64,000 nucleotides of DNA. It comes from Streptomyces sp. CB03234. Lineage in GTDB: Bacteria > Actinomycetota > Actinomycetes > Streptomycetales > Streptomycetaceae. The notes beneath the pieces were generated by a model, which was given only the letters and a program-made list of their open reading frames with translations, had not been told where the DNA came from and searched no databases. The DNA is taken from assembly GCF_001905885.1 (NCBI RefSeq), contig NZ_LIYH01000006.1:248001-312000 (forward strand). Direction: 5' to 3'. Both the position numbers and the translations under genes were made by a program. Positions 1 through 8,093 of this stretch are shown here, piece after piece (within the stretch, counting starts at the first letter, position 1; each line of letters starts with the position of its first letter).

Positions 1-596
1 TTGACCAGGCCCATGTCACGGGCCTCGTGCGCCGTGAGCGCGTCGCCGAAGAACATCAGCTCCTTCGCGCGCCGTGGCCCGACCAGGCGCGGCAGCAGAT
101 ACGCCCCGCCGCCGTCCGGGACCAGGCCACGACGGGCGAACACCTCGATGAACCGGGCCGATTCGGCCGCCAGGACCAGGTCGCAGGCGAACGCGAGATG
201 CGCGCCGATCCCGGCGGCGGTGCCGTTGACGGCCGCGATCACCGGCTTCTCGCAGTCCAGCACGGCGGCCACGAGACGCTGCGCCCCGTGGCGGATGGTG
301 CGTGCGACGTCGCCCGCGACACGGCTCCCACCCCCGGCCGGTGCGGCACGCAGGTCGGCACCGGCGCAGAAGCCCCTGCCGGTGGCGGTGAGGACGACGG
401 CGCGTACGCCGGTGTCGGCGGAGGCGTCGGCGAGCAGCGCGATGAGGCGTTCCCGCTGGTGGGGGGTGAGGGCGTTCAGCGTGTCGGGGCGGTTGATGGT
501 GATCCACGAGACGCCGTTGTCAGTGGCGTGCAGTACCAATGACTCAAGCGACTTTTCGGGGGATCCGTCGGGGGATTCTTCGGGGGAGGAAGTCAT
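1..596 (-). CDS. Enoyl-CoA hydratase/isomerase (crotonase) family, C-terminus beyond window edge
   Basis: The minus frame opens at an ATG at 594-596 and reads off the window edge, so about 198 N-terminal residues are visible. The crotonase fold is clear: ITINRPDTLNAL near residue 33, then GRGFCAGADL, which builds the oxyanion-hole loop, then KPVIAAVNGTAAGIGAHLA. Family members hydrate or isomerise acyl-CoA thioesters in beta-oxidation-like pathways. The gene lies 64 bp downstream of the NDP-forming acyl-CoA synthetase on the same strand, so the two probably share a transcript controlled by the twin operators at 2988-3026. The substrate cannot be inferred. Confidence 0.9.
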   Translation of the reverse strand, partial: MTSSPEESPDGSPEKSLESLVLHATDNGVSWITINRPDTLNALTPHQRERLIALLADASADTGVRAVVLTATGRGFCAGADLRAAPAGGGSRVAGDVARTIRHGAQRLVAAVLDCEKPVIAAVNGTAAGIGAHLAFACDLVLAAESARFIEVFARRGLVPDGGGAYLLPRLVGPRRAKELMFFGDALTAHEARDMGLV

Positions 597-660
597 GCTG
601 TCCCTTTCGGCTTCACCGGCCAGGTCACCAGCCCGCTCATCGGCCCGCTCATCGGCCCGG

Positions 661-2883
661 TCACCGGCACACGGCCATCGCGTCCAGCGCCACCGCGCCC
701 TGGCCGCGCTCCAGCACCATCAGCGGGTTGATGTCCAGCTCCGACAGCTGGTCGCCCAGCTCCAGCGCCATCCGCTGCACCCGCAGCACGACCTCCACCA
801 GCGCCTCCACGTCCCTCGGTGGCGCACCCCGCACGCCGTCCAGCAGGGCCCGCCCGCGCAGTTCGCCGAGCATGGCCCGCGCCTGGTCCTCGCCGAAGGG
901 CGGTACGCGTACGGCGGTGTCCCGCAGCACCTCCACCAGGACGCCGCCCAGGCCGACGGTCACCGTCGGGCCGAACAGGTCGTCGTGCGTCACGCCCACC
1001 ACCATCTCGACGCCCCGGTCGACCATCTGGCAGACCAGGATGCCGTCCAGCTCGGCGCCCTCGTAGCGGGCGATGTCGGTGAGTTCGCGGTACGTGTCGC
1101 GGACCTGGCTCGCGGAGGTCAGGCCGAGCCTGACCAGGCCGAGTTCCGTCTTGTGGGCGAGCTGCGGGGCGGACGCCTTCATCACGACCGGGTACCCGAC
1201 CAGGCTCGCGGCCCGGACGGCCGCCGCCGCGCTGGTCACCAGCTGCTCGCGCGGCACGCGGATGCCGTACGCCCGCAGCAGCTGCTTGGCCGCGTGCTCG
1301 CTCAGGCGGTGGCCGGGGCGCGTCAGTGCCTGCGCCTTGCGGTACGAGGGGGACGGTGTGCGTGGCGCTTCGTCGAGGGGCGAGCGGTACGCCCGGGTGA
1401 ACCGGTGGTGGTCCAGGTACGCGCGGACGGCGGTGACGCAGTTGCCGAAGGTGCGGAAGGTCGCCACGCGCGAGGAGCCGAGGAGCGTCTCGCGGTAGGC
1501 GGCCTCGGTACCGACGGGCGACCCCCACACCACGCACACCAGCTTGTCGGTGTGTTCCGCCGCGTCCACCAGGTCCTGCGCCAGCTTGTCGCTCATGGGC
1601 GGGAAGGGCCCGGTGATCGGGCAGATCAGGACACCGACGTCCGGGTCGGCGAGGAGAGCGTCGATGATCTTCCGGCCGCGCCAGTCGCCCACCGGGTGGC
1701 CACCGTTGTCGACGGGGTTGGCGACGTTCAGGTAGTCGGGTATCCACTGGTGCAGCTCCTCCTGCCGGGCCGGCGACAACACCGGCAGCCGCAGCCCGGC
1801 GGCGGTGGCCAGGTCCGCGAAGTGGGCGCCCGTGCCGCCCGAGATCGAATACACCACGACGCCGTCCGCCACCGGCCGGCGGGCCCGCGCGAGCAGGGTG
1901 GCGGTGTCCTGGAGTTCGTCGAGTCCGTCGACCCTGATCACACCGAACTGCCGCATGGCCGCGTCCACCACCTGGTCGGCGCCGGTCAGCTTGCCGGTGT
2001 GCGACGCGGCGGTCCGCGCCCCGGCGCCGGTGCGGCCGACCTTCACGGCGACGACGGGCACGCCGCGCCGCGCCGCGCGGTCGGCGGCGAGGAGGAAGGA
2101 GCGTCCGTCCTTGATGCCCTCCAGGTAGCAGGCGATGGCTCCGACCTCGGGACGCTCGGCGAAGTAGGAGAGGAAGTCGGCGGTCTCCAGGTCGGCCTCG
2201 TTGCCCGTGGGCGCCCAGTGGGAGAGGCGTACGCCCAGCTCTTGCAGGGCGTACAGGGGCCGGCCCTGGTGGCCGGACTGGGTGATCAGCGCGATCGCCG
2301 GGCCGTCGAGGTCGTCGCGGAACTCCTCGAAGGCGTTGAGGTTGGTGTTCGGGCCCAGCAGCCGTAGCCCTGAGCGTTCGGCGGCGGCCGCGAGGCGGGC
2401 CTGGGCGGCGGCGCCCGCCTCGCCGGTCTCGGCGAAGCCGGACGCGAAGGCGACGGCGAACCTGGCCTTGGCGGCGCCCAGTTCCTCGACGACCGGCAGC
2501 GGGTCGGCGACCAGGAGTACGGCGACGTCGACGGGCTCGGGCAGGTCGGCGACGGAGGGTACGCAGTCGAGCCCGAAGACCGACCGGCGGCTGGGGTGCA
2601 CCGGGTGCAGCCGGGCGCCGACCCGCTCGGCCCAGCGGAGCAGCTGCCTGGTGATCCCGGTGTTGGGGCGCCCCTCGGTGTCGGACGCCCCGACGACGGC
2701 GACGGACTCGGGCCGGAAGAGCCGGTCCAGGTCGGGGACCGAGGCGTGCAGGGGGCGGCCGCTGACGTCCAGGTCGCCCTCGGTCGCGGCGGTGCCGTGG
2801 ACGGAGGCCCCGGTGGTCTGCCCGCAGGCCACCACGCGGGCGCGGAGATCGGTGGTGAAGGTGCCGTGGGTCGATCCAAGCAT
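661..2883 (-). CDS. NDP-forming acyl-CoA synthetase (ADP-forming acetyl-CoA synthetase type, fused alpha/beta)
   Basis: This 740-residue protein fuses the alpha and beta parts of ADP-forming acyl-CoA synthetases. A CoA-binding Rossmann domain (LFRPESVAVVGAS near residue 56) comes first, then a succinyl-CoA-ligase-like region containing AASHTGKLTG, whose His is the expected phospho-histidine. A C-terminal ATP-grasp domain (about residues 510-740) follows, with PVVMKASAP and LDINPLMVL. The enzyme activates a carboxylic acid to its CoA thioester. The start is ATG at 2881-2883 with GGAGCGG upstream. It probably leads an operon with the crotonase at 1-596. No GNAT domain is attached, so it is not a Pat-type acetyltransferase. 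Confidence 0.92.
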   Translation of the reverse strand: MLGSTHGTFTTDLRARVVACGQTTGASVHGTAATEGDLDVSGRPLHASVPDLDRLFRPESVAVVGASDTEGRPNTGITRQLLRWAERVGARLHPVHPSRRSVFGLDCVPSVADLPEPVDVAVLLVADPLPVVEELGAAKARFAVAFASGFAETGEAGAAAQARLAAAAERSGLRLLGPNTNLNAFEEFRDDLDGPAIALITQSGHQGRPLYALQELGVRLSHWAPTGNEADLETADFLSYFAERPEVGAIACYLEGIKDGRSFLLAADRAARRGVPVVAVKVGRTGAGARTAASHTGKLTGADQVVDAAMRQFGVIRVDGLDELQDTATLLARARRPVADGVVVYSISGGTGAHFADLATAAGLRLPVLSPARQEELHQWIPDYLNVANPVDNGGHPVGDWRGRKIIDALLADPDVGVLICPITGPFPPMSDKLAQDLVDAAEHTDKLVCVVWGSPVGTEAAYRETLLGSSRVATFRTFGNCVTAVRAYLDHHRFTRAYRSPLDEAPRTPSPSYRKAQALTRPGHRLSEHAAKQLLRAYGIRVPREQLVTSAAAAVRAASLVGYPVVMKASAPQLAHKTELGLVRLGLTSASQVRDTYRELTDIARYEGAELDGILVCQMVDRGVEMVVGVTHDDLFGPTVTVGLGGVLVEVLRDTAVRVPPFGEDQARAMLGELRGRALLDGVRGAPPRDVEALVEVVLRVQRMALELGDQLSELDINPLMVLERGQGAVALDAMAVCR

Positions 2884-2987
2884 CGTTCCGCCGCTCCTGC
2901 TCGTCGTGGCTCGTCGTGTGCTTGCCGTGCTTGCCGTGCTCGTACGTGTGCTCTCCGGGTCGGGTCGTCGGGTCGCCGGGCCCAGAA

Positions 2988-3002
2988 CTGACGCAGTGTC
3001 AG
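2988..3002. promoter_or_regulatory. TetR-type operator copy 1 (CTGACG-N3-TGTCAG)
   Basis: The site reads CTGACGCAGTGTCAG, the 15-bp inverted repeat found before many catabolic genes in this window. It lies about 105 bp upstream of the acyl-CoA synthetase start on the minus strand. One half-site base departs from the consensus. Confidence 0.75.
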
Positions 3003-3011
3003 ATTAGCGAA

Positions 3012-3026
3012 CTGATGAGACATCAG
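3012..3026. promoter_or_regulatory. TetR-type operator copy 2 (CTGATG-N3-CATCAG)
   Basis: The site reads CTGATGAGACATCAG. Its arms are perfectly palindromic with one symmetrical change from the consensus. It is centred 24 bp from copy 1, making this the only closely spaced tandem pair in the window. Confidence 0.7.
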
Positions 3027-3148
3027 GAACAGGGCGGTAAGGGATCGGTAAGGAGTTCGTAGATCACAACCTCGCTCCCTCCCGGCAGACTTCGAAATTG
3101 ACCCGGGCGCGCCCACCCCTTGAACGAGAACCACAACGGAGGAGACGT

Positions 3149-4501
3149 ATGAGAACCCCATTCGCAGTCCGCCGCGCCGTGAGACTCGGCGCAGGCGCCG
3201 CCATCGCCGCCGGCCTGGTCGCAGCCGGGCTCACCACGCCGGCCCACGCCACCGAAACCGACCAGCTGTGGATCCACGCGCCGTACAAGATCGACCTGCC
3301 CGTGGGCGCGGCCGCCGGAGCCGAGCCGCAGGCGCGCACCCTGACCCTCGGCCTCTACCACGACAACAGCGCCTTCACCGTCACCGACGGCCGGCTGACC
3401 GTCGACATCTCGGGCCTCACCGGTGTCGCCGAGGTGTCCTGGCCGGAGAGCTGCTCCCCGAGCGGCACCACGGCCGTCTGCACCGTGCCCGAGGTCACCG
3501 GCAGCTCCGACATCGCGTACCCGGTGAAACTGACGGTCCGCGCGGTGCCGGGCGCCGCCGCCGGAGCCAGTGGCCGGATCACCTACCAGGCGCAGGCCAC
3601 CACGACCCAGGGCGCCGAACCGCTCGTAGCGCCCGGGAACGACACCACCGTCACCCTCGGCTCCGGCCCCGACCTGTCCCTCCAGGACCCCGAACCACTG
3701 GACGCAGTGGCCCCCGGCACCGTCCACACCGTGCCGCTCTCCGTCACCAACCGGGGCAACGAGCCCGCCGACGGCGTCCAGCTCACCTTCTACGTGTCAC
3801 GCGGCCTCACACTCGGCGAGGTCGCGCCCGGCTGCACGAGCACGCCGGTCGGCGGCACCACGGACACCGCCCTGACCAAGGTGCAGTGCGCCTTCGACGA
3901 CACCGTCGAACCGGGCGGCACCTTCACCTTGCCGCAGCCCCTGAAGGCCACCATCGCCGACCACGCCCTGTACGAGCGCCTCGACATCTCCGTCACGCCG
4001 GGTTCGGGCGCCACGGACCTCTCGACCAGCGACAATTACGCGTCCGCCCGCATACGGGCCACCAACACCGCCGACTTCGCCGTACGCGGGGTGAAGGCGG
4101 CCGCCGGCGCGGGGGAGACGGTGGCGACCGGCCTCACCTTCCGCAACCGGGGCCCCGCCTGGGTCGCGAACCTCAGCTCGGGTGAGCCCGTGGCCGTCGT
4201 CGACTTCACCGTTCCCGAGGGCGCCACAGCCACCGCCGTGCCGCAGAGCTGCTACGCCCGCTCGCTGGACGGCACGTCGTTCCCGACCAGGACCGGCGCC
4301 CCGCTCTACCAGTGCCGACTGCCCTACTGGGTGACGGAGTCCCAGACGGTCACCCTGCCGTTCACGCTGCGCGTCGACACCGTCGTACCCGACGCCACCG
4401 GCAAGGTGACGCTACGGGCCGCGTACGGCGACCAGCCGCTGCCCTTCGACCCGAACGTCCGGAACAACACCGCGAAGCTCGTCCTGAACCCGTCCTCCTG
4501 A
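3149..4501 (+). CDS. Secreted protein with DUF11/CARDB-like beta-sandwich repeats
   Basis: This 450-residue exported protein starts at ATG 3149, preceded by GGAGG; the frame is open further upstream but without a better ribosome site. A signal peptide is clear: basic RRAVRLG, a hydrophobic AAIAAGLVAAGL core, then cleavage near AHA-TE at about residue 34. The mature part has successive Ig-like modules typical of DUF11/CARDB proteins, with phrases such as VPLSVTNRGNEPADGVQLTF and TVATGLTFRNRGPAWVANL. There is no LPXTG or C-terminal membrane segment, so it is probably released or loosely wall-bound. It is transcribed divergently from the acyl-CoA synthetase. Function is unknown; adhesion or surface coating is a guess. 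Confidence 0.85.
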   Translation: MRTPFAVRRAVRLGAGAAIAAGLVAAGLTTPAHATETDQLWIHAPYKIDLPVGAAAGAEPQARTLTLGLYHDNSAFTVTDGRLTVDISGLTGVAEVSWPESCSPSGTTAVCTVPEVTGSSDIAYPVKLTVRAVPGAAAGASGRITYQAQATTTQGAEPLVAPGNDTTVTLGSGPDLSLQDPEPLDAVAPGTVHTVPLSVTNRGNEPADGVQLTFYVSRGLTLGEVAPGCTSTPVGGTTDTALTKVQCAFDDTVEPGGTFTLPQPLKATIADHALYERLDISVTPGSGATDLSTSDNYASARIRATNTADFAVRGVKAAAGAGETVATGLTFRNRGPAWVANLSSGEPVAVVDFTVPEGATATAVPQSCYARSLDGTSFPTRTGAPLYQCRLPYWVTESQTVTLPFTLRVDTVVPDATGKVTLRAAYGDQPLPFDPNVRNNTAKLVLNPSS

Positions 4502-4531
4502 CCCTTGCGCCCGGGGCCGGCATCCGCTGAA

Positions 4532-4546
4532 CTGACGTATCGTCAG
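4532..4546. promoter_or_regulatory. TetR-type operator copy 3 (CTGACG-N3-CGTCAG)
   Basis: The site reads CTGACGTATCGTCAG, a perfect 15-bp inverted repeat. It is 100 bp upstream of the DUF35 gene and just after the stop of the secreted-protein gene. Confidence 0.8.
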
Positions 4547-4645
4547 CTTCGAGTAGGAAGGGCCCGGAATGCAGACGGTCTGGCTCAGCGGCGCCGAATC
4601 GTGGCAGACCTGGTCCCTGGGCAGCGCGCCCGGCCGGTTCGGCGC

Positions 4646-5107
4646 ATGAACCCGGCCGTACCGGATATCGACGCCTTCACCCGTGTGTACTGGGACGCCG
4701 CCGCCGAGGGCCACCTCCTCATCAGGCGGTGCGGCACCTGCGGACGAGCCCACCACTACCCGCGCGAGTTCTGCCCCCACTGCTGGGGCGAGGACGTCAC
4801 CTGGGAGCGGGCGAGCGGCCGCGCCACGCTCTACACCTGGTCCGTCGTCCACCGCAACGACCTGCCGCCCTTCGCCGCGCGCACCCCCTACACGGCAGCC
4901 GTCGTCGACCTCGCGGAAGGCCCACGCCTCATGACCCTGATCGTCGACTGCCCGGAGCGGGACCTGCGCATCGGCATGCCGCTCACGGTTGCCTTCCGAG
5001 AGGAGGCGGAGGGGGAGGGGGAGGCGGAGGCGGAGGCGGAGGGGGAGGAAGGCGACGACCGCGTTGCGGTTCCCGTCTTCCGGCCGGCCTTAAGAGACCC
5101 GCTCTAG
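4646..5107 (+). CDS. DUF35 OB-fold/zinc-ribbon acyl-CoA-binding protein (Ltp aldolase partner type)
   Basis: This 153-residue protein has the N-terminal helix of the family (AFTRVYWDAAAEGHLLIRRC), a rubredoxin-like zinc ribbon with CGTCGRAHHYPREFCPHC, and an OB-fold beginning at GRATLYTWSVVHR. DUF35 proteins pair with thiolase-like Ltp proteins in acyl-CoA retro-aldolases and give the CoA-ester site. ATG 4646 was chosen because the operator at 4532-4546 lies upstream of it. No Ltp gene is adjacent; the nearest unpaired one is at 13362-14507. The C-terminal 35 residues are an odd acidic Glu/Ala/Gly tail encoded by a GAGGCG/GAGGGG tandem repeat (about 5003-5052), which suggests replication slippage. 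Confidence 0.88.
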   Translation: MNPAVPDIDAFTRVYWDAAAEGHLLIRRCGTCGRAHHYPREFCPHCWGEDVTWERASGRATLYTWSVVHRNDLPPFAARTPYTAAVVDLAEGPRLMTLIVDCPERDLRIGMPLTVAFREEAEGEGEAEAEAEGEEGDDRVAVPVFRPALRDPL

Positions 5108-5235
5108 CTGGTGATGCCGAGCGCGTCGACCCGTAGGACCTTGAGTCGTGCCTGGGTCAACTGCCTTACGCCTCAGGGAACTCAGGCGCCGCCGCCCGCG
5201 TCCGGGGGTGGGCGTGCTGCCCATGGTCGCCGTGT

Positions 5236-5670
5236 GGGCCGCCCTCTCTCCGAGTGTGGCGGGCTCCGGCGTCCCCTCAAGGGCGCTCCCTTCGGTCGCG
5301 TCGCTTCGCGATGGGCTTCGCCCACCCTTGACCGGCCGCCTCCGCCCGCCTTTTCCCACTCGGAGGGCGGCCCGGGGGAACGGGCCCGGGAGGGGCGCCC
5401 CTTTCCCCGTGCCGTTCGTGGCCAGGAGGCGAGTGCCGCAGGGGGCGCGGCAGTGGAATGGGGTGCTCGCTGTCGGCTCGGCGGCGGGCGGCCGTCTGTT
5501 GGTTGCAGTACGGGACCTCGCTTCGGTGGGTGGTGGGTGCGCGGCAGTGGCATGGGGCTTCCGGGCTGGGTTTGGCGGCTGCGGGTGGGGGTGGGTTGGG
5601 GTTCAGGCAGGTGGCTGGGGCGGGATGGGGGTCGGGCCGGGGTGGAGCCGCCCGGCCGGGGTGCGGCAGG
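5236..5670 (+). repeat. Left arm of module 1
   Basis: The arm begins GGGCCGCCCTCTCTCCGAG and ends after GGGGTTCAGGCAGGTGGCTG and nearby sequence. Its first 150 bp contain nested inverted repeats: CCGCCCTC at the outer edge pairs with GAGGGCGG, and an internal stem surrounds CCACCCTTGACCGG. It is homologous to 32598-33030 in the same orientation, and inverted relative to 6665-7084 and 33605-34018. Confidence 0.75.
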
Positions 5671-5830
5671 GGGCGGGCTGCTGGGGCGGTCCGTGGGGTG
5701 GAGGGGGGCGCGGTCGGGTCGGCGCCTGGCACCTGCCGGTCTCCTGGGGCTTGCAGGTGTCTCACCGGCTCCGCTTGCCTGTCGGGGATGCCCCACCAGC
5801 CTCCTTGACCTCACCGGCGCCGGGATCGTC

Positions 5831-5904
5831 GAGTTGTGGGCGGAGTAGGACACCTCCCTGCCCTGGGTATCGAGGTCGGGGACGTCCCATCCCGCCCACA
5901 ACTC
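5831..5904. repeat. 74-bp palindromic element, copy a
   Basis: GAGTTGTGGGCGG at 5831-5843 is the exact reverse complement of CCGCCCACAACTC at 5892-5904. The similarity continues inward through GGACACC and GACGTCCC. It is one of five elements of identical length. Confidence 0.8.
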
Positions 5905-6108
5905 CAGTGAGCCGGTACGGGAGTGACTGGAGGGGGCGTTGGGTTGACCCGACGCCCCCTGAGTGGGCGAGACAGCCCCGCTGCGCGCGCCCCGGGCCCG
6001 TGCCGGACGCCGGGCTGGCTTTGCGCTGGGGAGGGGGTTCAACCTCGCCCGGGTGTCTCACGGAGATGCCCCACAGGCCCCCTTGGCCCCACCGGTACCG
6101 GGGCCGGG

Positions 6109-6182
6109 GTGTTGTGTGCGGTGTGGGACACCTCCCCGCCGTGGTGCCGGGGGCTGTGGGTGTCCCATCCCGCCCACAACTC
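6109..6182. repeat. 74-bp palindromic element, copy b
   Basis: The left end is GTGTTGTGTGCGGTGTGGGA and the right end carries CCGCCCACAACTC. Inner arms are GGGACACC and GGTGTCCC. It has the same length as the other four copies, with two mismatches in the outer left arm. Confidence 0.75.
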
Positions 6183-6419
6183 CGGCGAGGCGACACGGCT
6201 GTGACTGGAGAGGTCGGAGGGGTCGTTCTGTGGGGCGGATGGGGTGTCCTGGGCTCCCGGGGCCGCCAGCGAGTCCCGTAGAGCATCAGCCGGGCCGGGA
6301 AGGCCACGTCTGCAAGCGGACCCTGCGGGGCACCGGTTTCCGGATCCGTCCCTCTGGCCCCACCTGCCTCACCACGTCGCCTCACCGGCCCCTACTGTCA
6401 CACCTGCACCGGGGCTTGG

Positions 6420-6493
6420 GGGTTGTGGGCGGTGTGGGACACCTCCCGGTGATGAGCATCCGGGCTTTGGGTGTCCCATCCCGCCCGCAACTC
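6420..6493. repeat. 74-bp palindromic element, copy c
   Basis: The left end reads GGGTTGTGGGCGGTGTGGGA and the right end CCGCCCGCAACTC. Inner arms are GGGACACC and GGTGTCCC. The length is again exactly 74 bp. Confidence 0.75.
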
Positions 6494-6664
6494 CGATGCT
6501 CGCCGGAGTGGTTGCCCCTTCCCGGACTGCCCCGGGTGGGGGAGCAGCGGGGCGTGCCCCGGCCGCGCCCGAGTAGCCGGGAGGCCGTGGGCCCAGGTCC
6601 GTGCCGGAGGCCAGGCCGGGCCGAGAGCTACATCGTCCCGGCGGCCGGGTGCCTGCCGTGTGCC

Positions 6665-7084
6665 CTGACCGGGTGGGTTTCGCCCTGGCCCAGCCACCAT
6701 CCCACCTCAGCCACCTGCCTGAACCCCGGCCCCTCACCCGCCCGCAGTCGCCGAGCCGAGCCCGGATGCCCCATTGCACTGGGGCGCACCCACCACCCGC
6801 CGGAGCGAGGTCTTGTGCCGCAACAGGGAGACGGCCGCCCGCCGCTGAGCCGAGAGCGAGCACCCCATTCCTCTGCCGCGCCTGCTCCGGCCGGGTCGCC
6901 TCGGCAACGAGCCCGACTCTTGCGGCTGGCCCCCCGGGATGCCTGCTCCCGGGGCCGCCCTCCGAGAGAAAAAGCGCGGGCGGAGGCGGCCTGTCAAGGG
7001 TGGGCGAAGCCCATCGGCGAAGCCGACGCGAAGCGCCCTTGACAGGGTGCCGGAGCCCGCGACTCTCGGAGGGGAGGGCGGCCC
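6665..7084 (-). repeat. Right arm of module 1
   Basis: This is the reverse complement of the left-arm family, running from CCACCTGCCTGAACCCC inward to GGAGGGCGGCCC at the outer edge. Positions 6990-7046 form a 57-bp nested stem-loop, bounded by CCTGTCAAGGG and CCCTTGACAGG, that is identical to 33924-33980 in module 2. Confidence 0.75.
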
Positions 7085-7149
7085 GGAACGGCAACCGTGA
7101 CCAGACGGCCCGCCCGCCAGGGTGAGCCCGGCGGGGTAGCGTGGTGATC

Positions 7150-7710
7150 ATGGTGGACTGGGACATTCGGCCGGCGTCGGTGGGGGACGTCGAGTCGGTG
7201 GCCGAGTTGCGTGCCGTGGTGCTGCGGGATGACCTGGTGCGGCTCGGGCGGTACGACGAGCAGCGGGTGCGGCAGCGGCTGCGGGAGGGATTCGAGCCGG
7301 CGCACACCTGGGTGATCGAGGTGGGCGGCGCGTTCGCCGGTTGTGTGGCGCTGCGGCGGGCTGAGGACGCCCACTGGCTGGAGCACTTCTACGTGGCTCC
7401 TCATCTGCAGGGCAGGGGAATCGGTTCGGGCGTGCTGCGCGGGCTGCTGGGGCGGTGCGACCGCAACGGCGCCCTTGTCCGGCTGAACGTGCTGCAGGGC
7501 AGTCCGGCCCGGCAACTGTACGAACGGCATGGGTTCACCGTCGAGACCGAGGACCCGGTGGACGTGTTCATGGTGCGGGAGCCGGCCGTGACGCGACCCG
7601 TTCAGTCGTCCGGTGGCAGGCACAGCTGTGCGGTGATCACCTCGTGCAGCAGCTCCGAATCGACGAACTCGCCCTCGACGGGCGGGCCGCAGCGCCAGGA
7701 CAGGGGGTAG
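7150..7710 (+). CDS. GNAT family N-acetyltransferase
   Basis: The protein of about 186 residues has a GNAT fold: IRPASVGDVESVAELRA at the N-terminus, the acetyl-CoA motif A (PHLQGRGIGSGVLRGLL, about residues 85-101), and the closing element ARQLYERHGF. It transfers an acetyl group to an unknown amine. ATG 7150 is used; in-frame GTG codons at 7141 and 7144 are alternatives. The domain ends near residue 150, and the last 36 or so residues are a low-complexity tail overlapping the convergent gene at 7602-8012 by 109 bp. It lies directly after repeat module 1. Confidence 0.85.
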   Translation: MVDWDIRPASVGDVESVAELRAVVLRDDLVRLGRYDEQRVRQRLREGFEPAHTWVIEVGGAFAGCVALRRAEDAHWLEHFYVAPHLQGRGIGSGVLRGLLGRCDRNGALVRLNVLQGSPARQLYERHGFTVETEDPVDVFMVREPAVTRPVQSSGGRHSCAVITSCSSSESTNSPSTGGPQRQDRG

Positions 7711-8012
7711 GTGTTCCCGCTCGGGGCGGGGATGCCCACGTACTGGTCGCGGGCACAGGGGCCGAAACAGGTCGCCCCCGGGGGCCAGGTGTGTTCCTTG
7801 CTGCTGCCCGGCGGGATCAGGAAGTAGGTCCACCGCCCACCGGCAACCTCGCGCACGACGGGCCCGGGACGCCCGTCGGTGGCCGCCGCCAAGTGGTGCA
7901 GTACGGCTTCGCCCCGGACGCCGCGCACGCGGATGGCGTCGAAGTAGATTCCGGCCAGCCGCAGTTGCACGCCGGAGGCGGGGACCCATTCGGGGAGTTT
8001 GTCGGTCGTCAT
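7602..8012 (-). CDS. Hypothetical protein of XRE/DUF397 neighbourhoods
   Basis: This 136-residue protein starts at ATG 8010-8012 and reads MTTDKLPEWVPASGVQLRLA. No named domain was recognised. Conserved-looking features are WTYFLIPPGS, two Cys in CFGPCARD, and SWRCGPP. No signal peptide or membrane segment is visible. It is divergent from the XRE regulator (82 bp between starts) and its 3' end overlaps the GNAT gene by 109 bp. Its position beside an XRE-DUF397 pair suggests it belongs to that unit, but this is context only. Confidence 0.7.
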   Translation of the reverse strand: MTTDKLPEWVPASGVQLRLAGIYFDAIRVRGVRGEAVLHHLAAATDGRPGPVVREVAGGRWTYFLIPPGSSKEHTWPPGATCFGPCARDQYVGIPAPSGNTYPLSWRCGPPVEGEFVDSELLHEVITAQLCLPPDD

Positions 8013-8093
8013 GGCTACGAGGATCGGGTCCGTTGCGTAGCGTGACCAGGGGGACACGATCCACTTCGGGGCGGTGTGGGAAGGACGGTGGCA

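Larger units (their letters stand above)
5236..7084. repeat. Non-coding inverted-repeat module 1
   Basis: No convincing gene is present between the DUF35 gene and the GNAT gene. The interval is a large inverted repeat. A G-rich left arm (about 5236-5670) and a C-rich right arm (about 6665-7084) are imperfect reverse complements of each other, and three 74-bp palindromes lie between them. The same plan recurs at 32598-34018. Several open frames cross it on both strands, but they carry no recognisable domain, are very rich in Arg/Gly/Pro, and follow the repeat structure rather than codon bias. Confidence 0.8.

Noticed and set aside
5111..7042. Several overlapping frames of 100-380 codons in repeat module 1
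   Set aside because: They follow the inverted-repeat structure, lack domains and ribosome sites, and do not show coding third-position bias.
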